Numbered from the stretch's first letter, positions 10,721 to 20,747 are shown. The stretch: 64,000 nt of DNA from Alishewanella jeotgali KCTC 22429 (GCF_000245735.1 NZ_AHTH01000017.1:29305-93304); one strand, 5' to 3'. Notes: generated by a model not told the origin, from the letters alone. Translations and numbers: made by a program.

Positions 10721-11581
10721 ATGAGGCGCCACCCGATGCTTAGTCTGTTGAAAATAAAAGGAATGTTAGACCAACTTTCTGCCAGCGAGCGTAAGTTGGC
10801 AGACTTTATTCTGGATAACTCCAACCTGTTACGTGACTATTCGTCACAGCAACTGGCGGATGCGGTTGGGATCAGCCAGTCCAGCGTGGTGAAATTTTGC
10901 CAGAAACTGGGTTATAAAGGCTACCCCGATCTAAAGCTGGCGATCACGGAAGCGGTGGTCACTGCCACCACCCTGCAACGGGAAGCACCGGAAAATAATG
11001 CTGAACTCAGTGGCCTGGCGCAGTTAGCGGAGCAACTGCAGCAGAGTTTATGGCAAGGCCTGCGCGGCTTGCTGACCATCAACCCGGAAAGCCGGCTGCA
11101 GCAAGCGGCCAAGTTGTTACAACAAGCCCGGCAAATTCTGTTGGCTGGCAGTGCGCATTCCGCGGTAGTCGCGGCTGATATGCAAAGCCGCTTACTGGAG
11201 CTGGGTAAACTGGCGCTGTTTCACAGTGATCCGGCGGTCAGTTTACAATTGGCCCGCACCCTGCCCGAGGGCAGTATCGTACTGCTGATTTCTGATAGTG
11301 GTGAGAATGCAGATTTACTGCGGCTGGAGAAATATGCCAAACGCCGGCAATTGCAGATCATCTCCCTGACACGTTTTCAAACCAGTGCGCAAAGTGCGGT
11401 GGCTGACGTGACCTTATTTACATTGGATACCGCAACCGATGAACATTTGGCGCGGCTGGTCACCCAGCAAGCACAGCAGCATCTGTGTCATTTACTCTAT
11501 TTGTTACTCTGCCAAAGCCCCAGTTACCGCCAGCATATTACAGAGCACAATAAATTGCTGGCGTTGCTGGAAAAGAGTTAG
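10721..11581 (+). CDS. RpiR/MurR-family transcriptional regulator
   Basis: 286 residues with the RpiR architecture: an N-terminal HTH domain (about 6-85, with LADAVGISQSSVVKFCQKLG as recognition region) and a C-terminal SIS sugar-isomerase domain (about 125-270; LAGSAHSAVVAADMQSRL). SIS domains of this family sense phosphosugars; MurR of E. coli senses MurNAc-6-phosphate. The ATG at 10721 or the one five codons later could be the start. The gene is divergent from the dcw operon and meets the epimerase gene tail to tail with a 4-base overlap. Neighbours point to control of peptidoglycan recycling or scavenging. The effector is unknown. Confidence 0.85.
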   Translation: MRRHPMLSLLKIKGMLDQLSASERKLADFILDNSNLLRDYSSQQLADAVGISQSSVVKFCQKLGYKGYPDLKLAITEAVVTATTLQREAPENNAELSGLAQLAEQLQQSLWQGLRGLLTINPESRLQQAAKLLQQARQILLAGSAHSAVVAADMQSRLLELGKLALFHSDPAVSLQLARTLPEGSIVLLISDSGENADLLRLEKYAKRRQLQIISLTRFQTSAQSAVADVTLFTLDTATDEHLARLVTQQAQQHLCHLLYLLLCQSPSYRQHITEHNKLLALLEKS

Positions 11582-12678
11582 TTTAACCACTCCAGGCCAT
11601 CAATCGCAGTCACGCCCAGACCCGGCGCATCACCTATGGTGATATCCGGGCCGTTAAAGTTCACACTGCAATGCACCGGATTAAAGGCACAGAGCGAGGG
11701 CCCATCCAGATCGACCTTGGTAATCACATCAGCTTTCGCCACCGCAACATGTACCGCCGCTGCGACACTAATACTGCTTTCCAGCATACAGCCAATCATG
11801 CACTGCATATCGTAGAAGGAGCAAATATCGGCGATCTTAATGGCGTTGGAGATACCACCGGTTTTCATCAGCTTAATATTGATAATATCGGCGGCCCGCA
11901 TCTTGATAAGCTCAATCACCTCGCGCGGGCCAAAGCTGCTTTCATCGGCCATCACCGGCGTATGTACCCGCTCGGTAATATATTTCAGTCCTTCCAGATC
12001 GTAATATTTAACCGGCTGCTCCACCAGCTCCAGCCGCACCCCGGCATCCTCCAGCTTATGCAGCGCATAGACAGCTTCCTTGGCAGTCCAGCCCTGATTG
12101 GCATCCAGCCGGATCAAGGCTTTGCCGGCCACCGCGTTATAAATGGCTTTTACCCGCTCTATATCGACGCCAATATCCTTACCCACCTTAACTTTCAGGG
12201 TTTCAAAGCCATTGGCGACCGCATCCAGTGAATCCGCGACCATCTTATCAATGTAATCGACACTGATGGTAATGTCGGTGGTCAGCCGCGGCACGCCACC
12301 GCCGAGCACCTTATACAGTGGCGCCTGATAGGATTGCGCGAACAAATCATACACCGCCATCTCAACAGCCGCCTTGGCGCTGTAATTTTTCATAATACAG
12401 CCTTGGATCAGCCGGATAATGTGATTTAAATCACTAATCTCCTGCCCCAACAGCTTGGGTTTGATCACGGTACGGATCGCTTCGATGATGGAGCCATGAA
12501 TATCACCGGTGATCACCGCCGTTGCCGGTGCCTCTCCATAGCCCAGATGGCCGGTATCGGTTTCTACCACCACCACCACATCTTCAATCTGATTCACTGT
12601 CCGCAATGCCGTTTTGAATGGCGTCTTTAGCGGCACCCGTAGCATGCCCAGCCGGATATCGGTAATTTTCATGCGCAC
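11578..12678 (-). CDS. L-Ala-D/L-Glu (dipeptide) epimerase, enolase superfamily
   Basis: 366 residues of the mandelate-racemase/muconate-lactonizing fold. The N-terminal capping domain (about 1-120) precedes a barrel with the LKVKVGKD lysine motif near residue 165, DANQGW near 195, VEQP near 222 and ADESSF near 247, plus NIKLMKTGG near 275; these are the catalytic lysines and metal-binding acids of the group. Known relatives YcjG and YkfB interconvert L-Ala-D-Glu and L-Ala-L-Glu released from murein peptides. It follows the NlpC/P60 gene by 5 bases, probably in one operon, which supports dipeptide epimerase over other superfamily activities. Confidence 0.88.
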   Translation of the reverse strand: MRMKITDIRLGMLRVPLKTPFKTALRTVNQIEDVVVVVETDTGHLGYGEAPATAVITGDIHGSIIEAIRTVIKPKLLGQEISDLNHIIRLIQGCIMKNYSAKAAVEMAVYDLFAQSYQAPLYKVLGGGVPRLTTDITISVDYIDKMVADSLDAVANGFETLKVKVGKDIGVDIERVKAIYNAVAGKALIRLDANQGWTAKEAVYALHKLEDAGVRLELVEQPVKYYDLEGLKYITERVHTPVMADESSFGPREVIELIKMRAADIINIKLMKTGGISNAIKIADICSFYDMQCMIGCMLESSISVAAAVHVAVAKADVITKVDLDGPSLCAFNPVHCSVNFNGPDITIGDAPGLGVTAIDGLEWLN

Positions 12679-12683
12679 CTCGG

Positions 12684-14081
12684 TTAACGCAGCGATTTAA
12701 TATTATACAGCCGGTGCAGATAACTCTGCTCTGCTGTCAGATAAAGCGGAGTCAGGGGTGTTACAGCCACTCCGTTCAAGGTACCGCGATAAAAACGACC
12801 ATCCTGTTGGTAATAGGCCAGATCAAATACCGAATGCAGCACAAAGGGCTCACCGCCACTTTCGCCCAGATAGATCATCACATGGCCGGGGCGATACAGC
12901 AAATCACCGACCTGTGCTGACTTTAGCAACGCCAATTTGTCCGCCACCGGTAAATCTTCGGCAAAACGCCGGTTTTGCCCAAAGTCTCCATAACCTTGCT
13001 CACCGGAATTACGCGGCATCAGCAGACCAAAGGTACGGAACACATCGACCAGCAAGCCGGTACAATCAACACTGTTATAGTCATAGCCCCAGCCATATCG
13101 CTGCCCGAGGTATTTAAACGCCTGGCGCAGCAGCTGCTCTGTGGTGTATGGCAGGTAGCCCACCGACACGTCCTGGTTGCGCGCAATCAAGGCTGGCACC
13201 AGCTCTAGGTTGCCATCCGCGCCCCGTATGGGTAGCTGTACAATATAGCTGGCATGCGGATTCTGGCCATAAATACTGTGCCCCTGACTGGCGGCAGTTA
13301 GTAACGGTAGCCGCACCCCCATATCCAGTTGCAGCTCAGAAATAGCGGCCAGCTCAGGGTTGAAATTAGTGTGCGCTCTGGCGCCGGTGATTACCAGAAA
13401 GGGTTCAGCTGCGGCATAGGCTAATACCTGTTGCCTTTCGCCGATCGCGAGCGCTGAGGTTTCTACCCAGCCGGTGTAATGATAGTTCTGAACCAGTGAC
13501 CATTGCTGGTCCGCGGTTTGGTGTAACACCGCCAGCGGCTCACCGACGAAGACGGCAGTTTCCTGCAGGCGGTTTAAATCCAGCGCCATGGCGTCATTAA
13601 AGATCCGCAGTTTCGTCGGAAAGGCTAACAGCAAGCTGCGTCGGGTGACCAGGGCAAACCGCGTCGGATTAATCTCAGCAATGCCATCGCGATTCAGAGC
13701 AGCTTGCAGTGGCAACCAATCTGCTTCAACCAGCGCCCGGCCATCGGCGAAAAAGCGCGCACTGCCCGGAATACTGCTAACCTTATTCAACCGCTGTAAC
13801 AACTGCTTGCGGGAATGGCTAAGCGGGATTTCGGCGATGGGTTGCATTTCTGGCTGCACGGCAAAGGTGCGCTGATTAAAAGCCTGGATTTGTTGCGCGT
13901 CGAGCAGTAGTTGCTGAGCTTCTGGCAGTTTCGTCAGCCAGTAGTCTGCGCTTAGATGCTGTCGCTGTAGTAGCGGAATGTCAGACTGCCAGTCCGGGGT
14001 TTGGGCACGGCCACTACCCGGCAACAATAATGGCAGCATCATCAGCCAAAAACAGGTGCTTACAGCCAGTATTCTGTTCAA
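12684..14081 (-). CDS. Secreted SH3b-NlpC/P60 cysteine endopeptidase (YkfC-like)
   Basis: 465 residues. A signal peptide ends near residue 26 (after the hydrophobic LMMLPLLLPG stretch, before QTPDW), followed by SH3-like domains (about 90-300) and a C-terminal NlpC/P60 domain (about 310-460). The catalytic residues are visible: Cys in SVDCTGLLVDV, His in PGHVMIYLGE and a third polar residue in VLHSVFD. Enzymes of this architecture cut the gamma-D-Glu-DAP bond of muropeptides. The epimerase that handles the released L-Ala-D-Glu lies directly downstream, as in Bacillus ykfB-ykfC. Periplasmic location is predicted. Confidence 0.88.
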   Translation of the reverse strand: MNRILAVSTCFWLMMLPLLLPGSGRAQTPDWQSDIPLLQRQHLSADYWLTKLPEAQQLLLDAQQIQAFNQRTFAVQPEMQPIAEIPLSHSRKQLLQRLNKVSSIPGSARFFADGRALVEADWLPLQAALNRDGIAEINPTRFALVTRRSLLLAFPTKLRIFNDAMALDLNRLQETAVFVGEPLAVLHQTADQQWSLVQNYHYTGWVETSALAIGERQQVLAYAAAEPFLVITGARAHTNFNPELAAISELQLDMGVRLPLLTAASQGHSIYGQNPHASYIVQLPIRGADGNLELVPALIARNQDVSVGYLPYTTEQLLRQAFKYLGQRYGWGYDYNSVDCTGLLVDVFRTFGLLMPRNSGEQGYGDFGQNRRFAEDLPVADKLALLKSAQVGDLLYRPGHVMIYLGESGGEPFVLHSVFDLAYYQQDGRFYRGTLNGVAVTPLTPLYLTAEQSYLHRLYNIKSLR

Positions 14082-14094
14082 CCCAGACTCCGTC

Positions 14095-14109
14095 GGAATG
14101 AAATATTCC
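14095..14109. promoter_or_regulatory. Palindromic operator candidate between NlpC/P60 and TonB receptor genes
   Basis: GGAATGAAATATTCC has inverted GGAAT/ATTCC arms around a 5-base centre and matches the site ahead of the RpiR-type gene at 12 of its first 14 positions. It lies 14 bases ahead of the NlpC/P60 start and about 160 bases ahead of the receptor. A weaker related stretch, ATAAATTATT, follows near 14131-14140 and is identical to 10 bases of the first site. Confidence 0.55.
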
Positions 14110-14267
14110 TGAATTTGTTATTTTTTAGCATAAATTATTTTCAAAACCAACAAAAGATTGCTATGTTAATTTTGTGCAGAAAATCTACATCCCTGCACAG
14201 CGCCGCACGGCTAAGCAGCGTAACGATGAAATAATTATAAAGGGTGTAATATCCAGGAGAGATTGCA

Positions 14268-17111
14268 ATGAAGTTGAACAGGCTCATTCAGTCCATTGCC
14301 CTTGCCGGCTTGGGCTCATCAGTCGTCATGGCGCAGGACACAGCAGTTCCGGACGCCGAGGATGCAAAAGTAGAACGGATCCGGGTTACCGGTTCCAGCA
14401 TTAAAAGAACCAATATCGAAGGTTCGCTGCCGCTGACCGTATTTAGCAAAGCGGAAATCGATGCTCAGGGTATTACCTCCGCAGAACAGCTATTAATGCA
14501 GCTGAATATCGCCGGTAACTCGTCAGATAACCTGGCCAGTAATGGCGGTATCGTCTCAGAAGAGCAGCGCGGTAATAATGGTGTATCCGGTGCCAACCTG
14601 CGTGGTCAGGGCGCAGATGCGACACTGGTGCTGTTAAACGGCCGCCGGGTGGCAACGCACGGGTTAAAAGGTCGGGCAGTAGATTTGAATTCAATCCCTT
14701 TTGCAGCGCTGGAACGGGTTGAAGTACTGCGTGATGGTGCTTCTGCCATGTACGGTACCGATGCCATCGGTGGTGTTATCAACTTTATCACCAAGAAAGA
14801 TTATACCGGTGCCGAAGTTTCTGCTTTTGCCGATACGACTGAAGCCGGTGGCGGTAATATCTATCGTACTAACCTGTTACTCGGTGCCGGTGATATTAAT
14901 AAAGATGGCTGGAACGTGTTTGGTACTCTGAGCTACAAGAAAAATGAGACGCTGGAGGGTACCGATCGTGCTTTCTCCAATACTTTTCAGCCGGAGCGTG
15001 GTTTATCACCCGATACCCGCGGTACCCCTTTTGCAACAGTATTTAACCGGCCGGCGGCAGAACGCAACCTGATCGGTACCGGTTTACGCGATCCACGTGA
15101 TGGCATGAATATGATTGCCATTAACATTCTGGATTTACCAGGCGGTTTAGGTTGTGAAAATGGCGGTCCGAATATGGGCCCTTATGATGAGCGGCTCTGG
15201 AGTTCAATTTCGTCACGTTATGCCTGTGCCTGGGATTATCCTGCCGCCGCGCGGATCCAGCAGCCAATGGATAGTCTGGATTTTATCAGCCGGGCTTCTT
15301 TCAAGCTTAGTGATGAGCATATGGCGTACTTTGAGTTTGTTGGCTCAAAAGTTGATGTCAGCAAGGCGTTTGAACCCAACCAAATCTCTCCGGGTGCCGT
15401 TTTTAACCGCAGCACCTGGTATCCGGTAACAGGGGCATCGTATAACTTAATTTATACCGCACTGGCAAACTACTTTGGCACCAGCCAGCTAAACTATGGC
15501 GAACCTATTGCCTACCGTTGGCGCTGTATGGCATGCGGACCACGGCAGATTGATACCGAAACCAAATCTTACCGCATTAATGCTGCATTCGAAGGCATTA
15601 TTAGTGCTTTTGACTGGGACTATGCCGTCGGCTTATCCCGCGCCTCCAGCACCTCAAACTCAATACTGGCCAGCGGCTATCATTACACCGATGCGTTACA
15701 GCAGGTTCTGGGTAGTGGTTTAATCAACCCCTTCCTATTCCCGGGACAACGCCAGTCTGATGCTGGTATGGCAGCGTTACAAGCAGCGTCTGCTGACGGC
15801 GTACGCTTGTATGACGGTGAGTCGTTGATGACACAGTTGGATGCCACCTTTACCGGAGGGTTAGGTTTCGAGCTACCGGGCGGTGAAATTCAGGCCGCTA
15901 TTGGTACTGACTTACGCCGCGAGGAATTTAAGTTTAACGGTGATCAGCGCGCACAGATGCGGCCGATCTTTAATGCGCCCTTTGACAACGCTAACGTGCT
16001 GGATAAAGTCAGCCGCGATATTAAAGCGGTTTTTGTAGAGTTTTATCTGCCGGTATTAGATAGTCTCGATGTCAGCCTGGCCGGTCGTTATGACCGCTAT
16101 GATGGTTTTGGCAGCACCACTAACCCTAAAGTCAGCTTTAACTATCGTCCGATAGAGGAAGTAATGATCCGCGGCGCCTTCAGTACTGGTTTTAAAGTGC
16201 CCTCTTTTAACCAGTTGTTTAACGGTAACACCGAGTCGCAGTATACCGGCTTAGATCTGGCTGACCCGGCAACTTGTCCGGGCGCAGTCGCCAGTGAGAC
16301 CATTCCGGGTTGTGCCTCGATCCGGCCGGTGGAGATTTTTGGTGGTAAGCCAGACCTGAAACCGGAAGAATCAGAGCAGAAGAGTTTCGGTGTAGTGGTT
16401 GCGCCTTTTGATAACTTTAACTTTAGTGTCGACTGGTGGGAAATTGAGCGTACCGATACTATCCGCTCAGCACCTCGGGATGTTCTAATCAACAACTACG
16501 ATGTGTTTCAGGCGAACTGGATCCGCGACAGCAATGGCCAGATCGTTGCTATCGATCGCCGCTTTATCAACTCGGGTGGTACCCTGACCCGCGGTATTGA
16601 AATTGACGCTAACCTGACCGGCGATTTCGCTGATGGCAAATGGCGCCTGAACCTGAACGGTAGCTATATTGATACCTTTAAAACTAAGGGACTGGAGACG
16701 CTCCCATACAGTCCTAACCTGGTTGGCGAGTATGTACGCTACTTTAACTTACCGATTAAGTGGAAACATACGCTGAATCTGAGCTATACCCGAGGTGACT
16801 GGAGCCATAGCCTGACCCAGATCTACCGTGATGGCTATAAAGACGAGTTGCCGGTGAGTGTCCGTAATGGCAGCTATACGCCAAGCGGTTGGAATCCCAA
16901 CGTCAGTAGTTATACCACCTACAACTACAGCATGACCTACAGTGGCTTTGATAACCTGAACTTTACCTTCGGCATCAAAAACCTGTTTGATGAGGACCCA
17001 CCGTTCACCGCGCATCAAAACGACTTTGCTGCCGGTGCCGCCTGGGAACCACGGATTGCCGATCCTCGTGGTCGGGCCTATACCCTGTTGCTGGAATATA
17101 AATTTATGTAG
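14268..17111 (+). CDS. TonB-dependent outer-membrane receptor, possible muropeptide/peptide importer
   Basis: 947-residue receptor. A signal peptide ends near MAQ at residue 23; a plug domain follows (about 40-170, with VERIRVTGSSIKR and the plug signature VEVLRDGASAMYGTDAIGGV), then a long 22-strand barrel ending in the aromatic sequence YTLLLEYKFM. AGGAGAG lies 8-14 bases ahead of the ATG. Receptors of this large subclass in Alteromonadales usually take up organic substrates. It diverges from the NlpC/P60-epimerase operon and shares its candidate operator, so uptake of murein peptides or other peptides is plausible, but the ligand cannot be read from sequence. A strong terminator follows. 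Confidence 0.9.
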   Translation: MKLNRLIQSIALAGLGSSVVMAQDTAVPDAEDAKVERIRVTGSSIKRTNIEGSLPLTVFSKAEIDAQGITSAEQLLMQLNIAGNSSDNLASNGGIVSEEQRGNNGVSGANLRGQGADATLVLLNGRRVATHGLKGRAVDLNSIPFAALERVEVLRDGASAMYGTDAIGGVINFITKKDYTGAEVSAFADTTEAGGGNIYRTNLLLGAGDINKDGWNVFGTLSYKKNETLEGTDRAFSNTFQPERGLSPDTRGTPFATVFNRPAAERNLIGTGLRDPRDGMNMIAINILDLPGGLGCENGGPNMGPYDERLWSSISSRYACAWDYPAAARIQQPMDSLDFISRASFKLSDEHMAYFEFVGSKVDVSKAFEPNQISPGAVFNRSTWYPVTGASYNLIYTALANYFGTSQLNYGEPIAYRWRCMACGPRQIDTETKSYRINAAFEGIISAFDWDYAVGLSRASSTSNSILASGYHYTDALQQVLGSGLINPFLFPGQRQSDAGMAALQAASADGVRLYDGESLMTQLDATFTGGLGFELPGGEIQAAIGTDLRREEFKFNGDQRAQMRPIFNAPFDNANVLDKVSRDIKAVFVEFYLPVLDSLDVSLAGRYDRYDGFGSTTNPKVSFNYRPIEEVMIRGAFSTGFKVPSFNQLFNGNTESQYTGLDLADPATCPGAVASETIPGCASIRPVEIFGGKPDLKPEESEQKSFGVVVAPFDNFNFSVDWWEIERTDTIRSAPRDVLINNYDVFQANWIRDSNGQIVAIDRRFINSGGTLTRGIEIDANLTGDFADGKWRLNLNGSYIDTFKTKGLETLPYSPNLVGEYVRYFNLPIKWKHTLNLSYTRGDWSHSLTQIYRDGYKDELPVSVRNGSYTPSGWNPNVSSYTTYNYSMTYSGFDNLNFTFGIKNLFDEDPPFTAHQNDFAAGAAWEPRIADPRGRAYTLLLEYKFM

Positions 17112-17128
17112 CCCAGCTTAAATGCTAA

Positions 17129-17158
17129 AAGCCCGCGCAAGTTGCGCGGGCTTTTTTT
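17129..17158. terminator. Intrinsic terminator after the TonB receptor, bidirectional
   Basis: AAGCCCGCGCAA and GTTGCGCGGGCTT form a 12-pair GC-rich hairpin followed by a run of seven T on the plus strand. On the minus strand a shorter T run also follows, so it may stop both the receptor transcript and RNase P RNA transcription. Confidence 0.92.
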
Positions 17159-17162
17159 GAGA

Positions 17163-17538
<376 letters not shown>

Positions 17539-17575
17539 GGCGGATTATACGCGAGAATCGCGTTAAGGGCTAACG

Positions 17576-18424
17576 CTAATCTGTTTGCCAACTCAGCGCC
17601 AACTGATAGAGCGCATTTTTCTTTTCGTTATGAATTTGTGCCGCCAGCGCTGCCGCCTGTTTCAGTGGCAACTCAGCGAGCAGGATTTTTAGCGTACGCT
17701 GCACATCTTCACGGACTGAGTCATCGGCTTTCGCCGGTGCCGGTGCAATCATCAGCACCATTTCGCCCTGACAGCGCTGTGGATCCTCAGTCAGCCAGCT
17801 GCTGATCTCTGCTGCGGTGCCACAAGCAAAATGCTCAAAGGTTTTGGTCAGCTCTTTCGCTAAAACCAGCTGCCGTTCTGGCCCGAACACCGCGACCACA
17901 TCTTGCAGTGTATCCAGAATCCGTCGCGCTGTGTCATAACAAATAATGGTGCCACCGGCGGCTGGCACCTCGGCTAACTGGTTTTGCCGTTGCGTCGATT
18001 TCGCTGCTAAAAAACCGATAAACTGAAACTTATCGGTAGGCAGGCCGGCGGCACAGAGCGCAGTGATAAGTGCACAAGGCCCGGGGATCGGTACTACCGG
18101 CACACCGGCATCCCGACACTGCCGTACCAGGTTATAGCCAGGATCGCTAATCAGCGGTGTACCGGCATCGGAGATTAGTGCCACCTCTTCGCCCGCCAGG
18201 CATTTTTCAATAATGCTGGCAGCGCGCTGTTTCTCGTTATGGTCATGCAAGGCGAATAAACGGTTGCTGATTCCCAGATGCTGTAACAGCTTTCCACTGT
18301 GGCGGGTATCTTCAGCGGCGATACAGCTAACCTGCTGTAAGGTACGGATTGCACGCTGGCTTATATCGTCCAGATTGCCAATAGGCGTGGCTACAACATA
18401 AAGTGAGCCGATTTGTTTAGTCAT
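17576..18424 (-). CDS. rsmI: 16S rRNA (cytidine(1402)-2'-O)-methyltransferase RsmI
   Basis: 282-residue tetrapyrrole-methylase-fold enzyme that 2'-O-methylates 16S C1402, the same base modified by RsmH. N-terminal LYVVATPIGNLDDIS, EDTRHSGKLL near residue 38, LISDAGTPLISDPGY near 82 and PIPGPCA near 112 are the family signatures. It is divergent from lpoA and lies just upstream of rnpB on the same strand. The product length is normal. Confidence 0.96.
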   Translation of the reverse strand: MTKQIGSLYVVATPIGNLDDISQRAIRTLQQVSCIAAEDTRHSGKLLQHLGISNRLFALHDHNEKQRAASIIEKCLAGEEVALISDAGTPLISDPGYNLVRQCRDAGVPVVPIPGPCALITALCAAGLPTDKFQFIGFLAAKSTQRQNQLAEVPAAGGTIICYDTARRILDTLQDVVAVFGPERQLVLAKELTKTFEHFACGTAAEISSWLTEDPQRCQGEMVLMIAPAPAKADDSVREDVQRTLKILLAELPLKQAAALAAQIHNEKKNALYQLALSWQTD

Positions 18425-18484
18425 AAGTCGCTATTTCATTGAGCTTAACGGGTAGTGTCAGTAAGATACCACTATTAACACCTT

Positions 18485-20383
18485 ATGGTACTGTGCATTG
18501 TGAAAACCAGCAAACTGAAGCCTGTATTCCTGTTATCCTTCGCCGGCCTGCTAAGCAGCTGCGCGCAAACACCGGCCCCATCCGGGCTTGAGGTCAGTCC
18601 TATCGAGCGGCCGCAAGTTGTCGCTCCGGCTAAGCCTGACACCACAGGTCCTAAAGTAACAGCTCGTACGGATAGCGCCGAATCACTATTACAGCAAGCT
18701 GCCAGCGAGAGCGGTGAACATCAGCAGCGCTTACTGCTGCGCGCCTCTCGTCAGGCCCTGGCGGAGCAAAACGCTGAACTGGCACTTGCTATTAGCGATA
18801 GCTTGCAACTAAGTGAAACAACCGCCATCCGCTCGGCGAATCAATTGCCATTATTACAAGCCTATCTGGCACACAACGAATTGAGCCTGGCCGAGCGCTT
18901 AGTTCAGAACACCAATCCGGCTCAGCTGCCGCTGGCAGATCGACCGGCATTTTTATGGGCCAGCGCCAGCCTGTATCAGCAAGTGGGCCGCAGCTATGCT
19001 GCTGCGCGTGCCTTACTACACTTGGACCAACTGCTAGCCGACAGCCGTCAGACGGAAACCAACTACCCTGAGTTACAAGCGCAACTCTGGCAGCAGCTGA
19101 GTAATCTGGATAATACTGAGCTAAACAACCTGAAAGTGGGCGCCAGTCAACGCAGCCTCGGCTGGCTGAATTTACTGGAGCTGGTACGTAACTATCTGGG
19201 CGCGCCGCAGCAACTGCAGTTTGCACTGGCCGATTGGCAGCAGCGTTATCCGCAGCTGCCGTCACTGCGCGAGCTGCCGGCGAATTTACAACAGCAACTA
19301 GCCTTAGAACCCTATCAACCGCGCAAGATTGCTGTGTTACTGCCGTTTAGCGGCCAGTTCAGTCAGCCGGCCAGGGCCATTCAATATGGCTTGTTAGCCG
19401 CCGCGGCTCAGAACCAGACCTCTGAGCGCCAGTTACTGTTTTTTGATAGCCAGCAACCGATGGCAGCGCTGCAGCAACAACTTGCCACGGCCGGTGTCGA
19501 TTTTGTCATAGGGCCACTATTGCGGGATCAGGTTGATGCTATCAGCCAACTGCAGGACTGGCGTTACCCGACGCTGTTTTTAAACAGCCGCGACAGCAGC
19601 CGGCAGCCACAGGCCGATCGTTTTTACTTTGCACTGAATATGGAAGATGAAGCCACACAGATGGCACAGCTATTCGCCCGTAAAAACTATCAGCGGCCAG
19701 TGGTAATAAGTGCCCGCAATGCCATTAGCCAGCGTATGCTGCAGCAGTTTAGCCGGCAGTGGCAACAGCTTGGCTTTGCGGCACCGGAAAATTACGAATT
19801 TACTGCCCGTGACGAGCTGGAAGCGCTGGTTACCCGGCTGTTAGAAACCGACGCCAGTCGTGAGCGTATTCGTCAGATCTCAGGCCTGATCAGCGGTAAG
19901 GTCGAGAGTGAACCGCACAGCCGGCGCGATATTGACGCCATTTATCTGATTGCCGATCCGGTACAAACCCGGATGTTTAAACCCTTTCTGGACGTCTCCG
20001 TCAGCCAGCATGGCCCACGCTTACCGATATACGCCAGCTCCCGCAGCTATACCGTTGGCGGAGATGCCAATGATCTGCGCGACTTAAACGGCCTGACCTT
20101 TACGGAAACGCCCTGGCTGTTGGGTGAGCAACATATTCTGACGGTACGCGAGCAGTACCTGCAGCTATTTCCGGAGCAGGATGAAAGCCTGCAACGCTTA
20201 TTCGCGATGGGCTTTGACGCCTACCAGCTGGTGGGCAGCCTGAAACAGCAACAGCAATTGCCGTCGTTAAGCTTCCCAGGCTTTACCGGCCGCCTCAGTG
20301 TACTGAGTGACGGCAGCATCAGCAGGCAACTCAGTTGGGCCAGCTACCAAAGCAACCGCCTGGTTGCGGTGCAGGAGCCTTAA
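18485..20383 (+). CDS. lpoA: Penicillin-binding protein activator LpoA
   Basis: Outer-membrane lipoprotein that stimulates PBP1A from the outer membrane. The 632 residues start with a lipoprotein signal whose lipobox is LLSSC (Cys near residue 26), then a TPR-like helical N-terminal domain (about 60-270) and a periplasmic-binding-protein-like C-terminal domain from about residue 275 (PRKIAVLLPFSGQF). The in-frame GTG at 18500 is an alternative start, giving a more typical basic signal-peptide N-terminus. It heads the lpoA-yraN-diaA-dolP cluster. Confidence 0.93.
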   Translation: MVLCIVKTSKLKPVFLLSFAGLLSSCAQTPAPSGLEVSPIERPQVVAPAKPDTTGPKVTARTDSAESLLQQAASESGEHQQRLLLRASRQALAEQNAELALAISDSLQLSETTAIRSANQLPLLQAYLAHNELSLAERLVQNTNPAQLPLADRPAFLWASASLYQQVGRSYAAARALLHLDQLLADSRQTETNYPELQAQLWQQLSNLDNTELNNLKVGASQRSLGWLNLLELVRNYLGAPQQLQFALADWQQRYPQLPSLRELPANLQQQLALEPYQPRKIAVLLPFSGQFSQPARAIQYGLLAAAAQNQTSERQLLFFDSQQPMAALQQQLATAGVDFVIGPLLRDQVDAISQLQDWRYPTLFLNSRDSSRQPQADRFYFALNMEDEATQMAQLFARKNYQRPVVISARNAISQRMLQQFSRQWQQLGFAAPENYEFTARDELEALVTRLLETDASRERIRQISGLISGKVESEPHSRRDIDAIYLIADPVQTRMFKPFLDVSVSQHGPRLPIYASSRSYTVGGDANDLRDLNGLTFTETPWLLGEQHILTVREQYLQLFPEQDESLQRLFAMGFDAYQLVGSLKQQQQLPSLSFPGFTGRLSVLSDGSISRQLSWASYQSNRLVAVQEP

Positions 20384-20388
20384 ACACC

Positions 20389-20736
20389 TTGAATCAGCAG
20401 CAGGGAGCCTACTACGAGCAACTGGCCGCCAGTTACCTGCAACAGCAGGGGTTACAACTGGTAGCACAGAACTTTCAGTGCAAAGCCGGCGAAATTGACC
20501 TGGTAATGCGACAAGGCTCCTGCTGGGTCTTTGTTGAAGTAAAGTACCGGGCCAGCCAAGCCTTTGGTGGCGCCCTGGCAGCCGTAACCTATAGCAAACA
20601 ACAAAAGGTCCGCCGTGCGGTCCAGTGGTATTGTCAATTACACCGTTTAAATGAACAACCTTGCCGGATCGATGTCTTAGCCGTGCAAGGTCCGGCACCA
20701 TACCAATACCAGTGGCTGCAAAACGCCTTTAGTTAA
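20389..20736 (+). CDS. yraN: UPF0102 family endonuclease-fold protein YraN
   Basis: About 115 residues with the restriction-endonuclease-like core of the UPF0102 family: GAYYEQLAASYL at the N-terminus, then GEIDLVMRQG and FVEVKYR, containing the E-x(n)-D-x(n)-E-x-K residues. The function is not established. I choose the TTG at 20389 because AGGAG lies 11 bases upstream and the protein then begins at the conserved region; an ATG at 20335 would place 18 extra residues inside lpoA. The use of TTG makes it easy to misannotate. Confidence 0.85.
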   Translation: MNQQQGAYYEQLAASYLQQQGLQLVAQNFQCKAGEIDLVMRQGSCWVFVEVKYRASQAFGGALAAVTYSKQQKVRRAVQWYCQLHRLNEQPCRIDVLAVQGPAPYQYQWLQNAFS

Positions 20737-20747
20737 CAGGAATCAGG

